Assembly (NCBI GenBank): GCA_015654825.1 | Contig: JAATGE010000518.1 | Coordinates: 1 to 7,780, forward strand | Length of the DNA: 7,780 nucleotides | Direction: 5' to 3' | From: Rhodospirillales bacterium | Lineage (GTDB): Bacteria > Pseudomonadota > Alphaproteobacteria > Acetobacterales > Acetobacteraceae | Shown here: piece by piece, positions 5,752 to 7,780 of the stretch | Position numbering within the stretch: position 1 is the first letter of the stretch | Layout: each line of letters starts with the position of its first letter | Notes under the pieces: model-generated | What the model saw: only the letters and a program-made list of their open reading frames with translations | The model's database searches: none | Told to the model about the DNA's origin: nothing | Made by a program: the position numbers and the translations under genes

Positions 5752-7074
5752 ATGAGTTGGCTCGACGACCTCACCAGCGGCCTCCAGCGCGCCGCCTTCA
5801 GCAGCGGCTTCTTCCCCGCCACCGTCCGCATCGGCGTCACCGGCCTCTCGCGCGCCGGCAAAACCGCGTTCCTGACCTCCGTCGCCGCCGCCCTCCTGGC
5901 CCGCCCGTCCCCCCGCTTCACGCTCGCCCCCTTGGGCGCCGGCGAGGTCCCCCGCTTCGACCACGAGCGCCATCTGGCCGCCCTGGCCGCCGACCCGCCC
6001 CGCTGGCCGGAGCGCACCAACTCCGTCTCCCTGCTCGCCCTGGCCGCCCAGATCGACCAGCCGTTGCTGCCCCCCCGCCGCCTCCGCCTCGAATTCCTCG
6101 ACTACCCCGGCGAGTGGCTGCTCGATCTCCCCTTGCTGACCCAATCCTACGCCACCTGGTCCGCCAGCATGCTGCGCCGCCTGGAAGCCCCCGGCATCGC
6201 CCCGCTGACGCAACCCTTCCTGGCCTTCGCCAGTGGCCTGCCCGCCCGCGCCCCCGCCAACGAAGCGGTCGCCGCCGCCGGCACCAAACTCTACCGCGAC
6301 ATGCTCCAGGCCCTGCGCGGCGCCGGCCTCGCCTACCTCCAGCCCGGCCGCCACCTGATGCCTGCCCCCGGCCCCGAGCCTCCCTGGCTCGCCTTCTTCC
6401 CCCTGCGAGGCGAAAGCCCCTTCGCCACCCTGCTATCGAAACGCTACGACGCCTACGTCGAGGCCGTCCGCCGCGACCTCGCCAGCCCCCTGTTTGCCAA
6501 CGTCGACCGCCTGGTCGTGCTCGCCGACGTCCTCAGCGCCCTGCACGGCGGCGAGGCCGCTTTTGCCGACACCCAAGCTGCTCTAGCCGCCGCCGCCGGC
6601 GCGCTGCGCTGGCGCTTCTCCTGGGCCGAGGCCTTTGCCGCCCTCACCGACCTGCGCCTGCCGCCAAAAATCATCAGCCGCGTCGCGTTCGCAGCCACCA
6701 AGGCCGACCACGTCGCCGACCGCCAGCGCGGCAACCTCGCAGCCCTCATGAAGAACCTCGCACAAGTCCCTGGAACTGGGGTAAAAACCGCCCACTTCGC
6801 CATCGCCAGCGTGCGCTGCACCGAAGATTTCGTCTGGACTCTCGAAGGCCGTCCCGTCTCCGCCGTCCGCGGCCGCGTCCTCGGCCAGCATGTCCTGACC
6901 CGCTCCTACCCCGGCGAAGTCCCCGACCAGGTCCCCGACGCCGCTTTCTGGGTCCACCCCTTCCTGGCCCTGCCCGAATTCGAACCCATGCGCCTGCCCG
7001 ACGGCGGCCGCCTCGGCGTCCCCAACATCGGCATCGACGCCTTGCTCGCCTTCATCCTGGAGGACGTGCTGTGA
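5752..7074 (+). CDS. ycjX: YcjX-family (DUF463) P-loop NTPase
   Basis: Predicted GTP-binding protein of the YcjX family, whose E. coli member is in the phage-shock (envelope stress) regulon; the cellular job is not well defined. The 440-residue length is close to the family norm. Nucleotide-binding motifs are visible in order: Walker A GLSRAGKT (31-38) after VRIGVT, a DxxG-type switch in LEFLDYPGEWLLDLPL (113-128), and TKAD (316-319) as the guanine-specificity motif. The C-terminal part VPNIGIDALLAFILEDVL is typical. There is no signal peptide. The ATG is fixed by an in-frame stop 10 bases upstream (5740-5742), but the leader is pyrimidine-rich with no Shine-Dalgarno sequence, unlike the other genes here. 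The stop overlaps the next gene in a GTGA arrangement, as expected for a ycjX-ycjF operon. Confidence 0.93.
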   Translation: MSWLDDLTSGLQRAAFSSGFFPATVRIGVTGLSRAGKTAFLTSVAAALLARPSPRFTLAPLGAGEVPRFDHERHLAALAADPPRWPERTNSVSLLALAAQIDQPLLPPRRLRLEFLDYPGEWLLDLPLLTQSYATWSASMLRRLEAPGIAPLTQPFLAFASGLPARAPANEAVAAAGTKLYRDMLQALRGAGLAYLQPGRHLMPAPGPEPPWLAFFPLRGESPFATLLSKRYDAYVEAVRRDLASPLFANVDRLVVLADVLSALHGGEAAFADTQAALAAAAGALRWRFSWAEAFAALTDLRLPPKIISRVAFAATKADHVADRQRGNLAALMKNLAQVPGTGVKTAHFAIASVRCTEDFVWTLEGRPVSAVRGRVLGQHVLTRSYPGEVPDQVPDAAFWVHPFLALPEFEPMRLPDGGRLGVPNIGIDALLAFILEDVL

Positions 7075-7780
7075 GCGAAGACCGCGTCGCCCCCCGCATC
7101 GAAGCCGAGGAACTCCCGGCGCCCCGCCTCGAGCCCCCGCTTGCCGCCCCCGAACCGCTGGAGCGCACCCCATGGAGCACCCCGGCCCTGGTCGCCACCG
7201 GCGCCATCGTCCTGGTGCTCGGCCTCTCCGCCCTCGAAACCAGCAACTTCGTCGCCGACGAATTCGTCCGCGGCTCGGTGCTCGGCTGGGCCGCCATCGG
7301 CGTCACCACCGCCGGCTTCGGCCTCGTCCTCACCGGTTTCTGGCGCGAGGCCCGCGCCCTGGCCGCCCTTCGCACCGTCGACCGCCTGCGCGCCGACCTT
7401 TCCGGCACCAACCCCCACCGCCGCGTCCGCGCCGCCCGCACCTGGCTCCGCACCCTGCCCGAGGGCGCCGCCCTGCTGCCCACCATCAGCGCCATCAACG
7501 ACCCCGACGCCGTCCTCACCCTGCTCCGCCACGGCCCCGCCGCCACTTTGCGCACCCGCGCCGACCAACTCGGCCGCACCGCCGCCCTGCAGGCGGTCGC
7601 GGGCATCGCCGCCATGCCCAGCCCCGGCCTCGCCGCCCTCTTCATCGCCTGGCGCGGCCTGCGCCTGATCCGCCAGGTCGCCGCTCTGCACGGCTTCCGC
7701 CCCGGCTTCTTCGGCACCATTGCCCTCCTCCGCCGCACCGCGCTCTCCGCCGCCTCCGTCGCCGGCGCCGAAATGGCCGC
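7071..7780 (+). CDS. ycjF: YcjF/DUF697-family inner-membrane protein, 3' partial
   Basis: Predicted inner-membrane partner of YcjX, of the TIGR01620/DUF697 type. It begins with GTG at 7071, overlapping the YcjX stop by 4 bases, with GGAGG at 7059-7063 and a 7-base spacer. The frame is open to the window edge; 236 residues are visible. A hydrophilic Pro/Glu-rich N-terminus (1-35) precedes two membrane segments (about 38-55, ALVATGAIVLVLGLSALE; about 70-90, VLGWAAIGVTTAGFGLVLTG). An Arg/Ala-rich soluble helical part follows. The conserved motif ALFIAWRGLRLIRQVAALHG (189-208) then FRPGFFG is characteristic of DUF697 proteins and settles the assignment. The remaining C-terminus lies outside the window. 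YcjX and YcjF are usually adjacent, which supports both calls. Confidence 0.88.
   Translation, partial: MSEDRVAPRIEAEELPAPRLEPPLAAPEPLERTPWSTPALVATGAIVLVLGLSALETSNFVADEFVRGSVLGWAAIGVTTAGFGLVLTGFWREARALAALRTVDRLRADLSGTNPHRRVRAARTWLRTLPEGAALLPTISAINDPDAVLTLLRHGPAATLRTRADQLGRTAALQAVAGIAAMPSPGLAALFIAWRGLRLIRQVAALHGFRPGFFGTIALLRRTALSAASVAGAEMA

Noticed and set aside
1..7780. CRISPR arrays, tRNA or rRNA genes, riboswitches, retrons or defence genes
   Set aside because: Reading both strands I saw no regularly spaced repeats, no cloverleaf with a TTCGA-type T-loop, no rRNA core sequence, and no reverse transcriptase, nuclease or toxin-antitoxin motifs.

Overview
The window is GC-rich chromosomal DNA with strong C/G preference at third codon positions. 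It carries the conserved lipid A / outer-membrane biogenesis cluster of a Gram-negative alphaproteobacterium. Three things suggest an Acetobacteraceae-like member of the Rhodospirillales: the Skp/OmpH protein with a proline-rich N-terminal region before its core, LpxI rather than LpxH as the pyrophosphatase, and GC-rich palindromic extragenic repeats. The family assignment is inference from remembered protein and repeat style, not a database result.

Layout, left to right, all on the + strand unless stated: the 3' part of an OmpH/Skp periplasmic chaperone gene (2-973), a near-perfect AT-rich palindrome (998-1066), lpxD (1120-2175), fabZ (2156-2680, overlapping lpxD by 20 bases), a GC-rich hairpin (2691-2735), a possible promoter, and lpxA (2838-3701). 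Next comes a 571-base interval of lower GC that holds a candidate small gene on the - strand (3907-4119), a 19-base tandem repeat and an orphan coupled start at the lpxA stop. Then lpxI (4273-5127) and gloA (5133-5528), a 179-base composite inverted repeat (5528-5706), a YcjX-type P-loop NTPase gene (5752-7074), and the 5' part of a YcjF/DUF697 inner-membrane protein gene (7071-7780, cut by the window edge).

How the genes work together: LpxA, LpxD and LpxI catalyse the first acylation, the second acylation and the UDP-diacylglucosamine hydrolysis of the Raetz lipid A pathway. FabZ acts in fatty acid elongation and competes for the same 3-hydroxyacyl-ACP that LpxA and LpxD use. Skp chaperones outer-membrane proteins. 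lpxB, often next to these genes, is not in the window; glyoxalase I follows lpxI directly. The YcjX/YcjF pair belongs to envelope-stress-associated families but is separated from the lipid A genes by the large palindrome and is probably a separate transcription unit.

Most of the window is ordinary conserved biology. The points that stand out are a phage-structural-protein-like module inside the N-terminal region of Skp, the anomalous island separating lpxA from lpxI, the modular palindrome family present in a short and a long form, and a possible leaderless start for the YcjX gene. I found no clear evidence of a wholly new system, CRISPR array, tRNA, rRNA or transposase.
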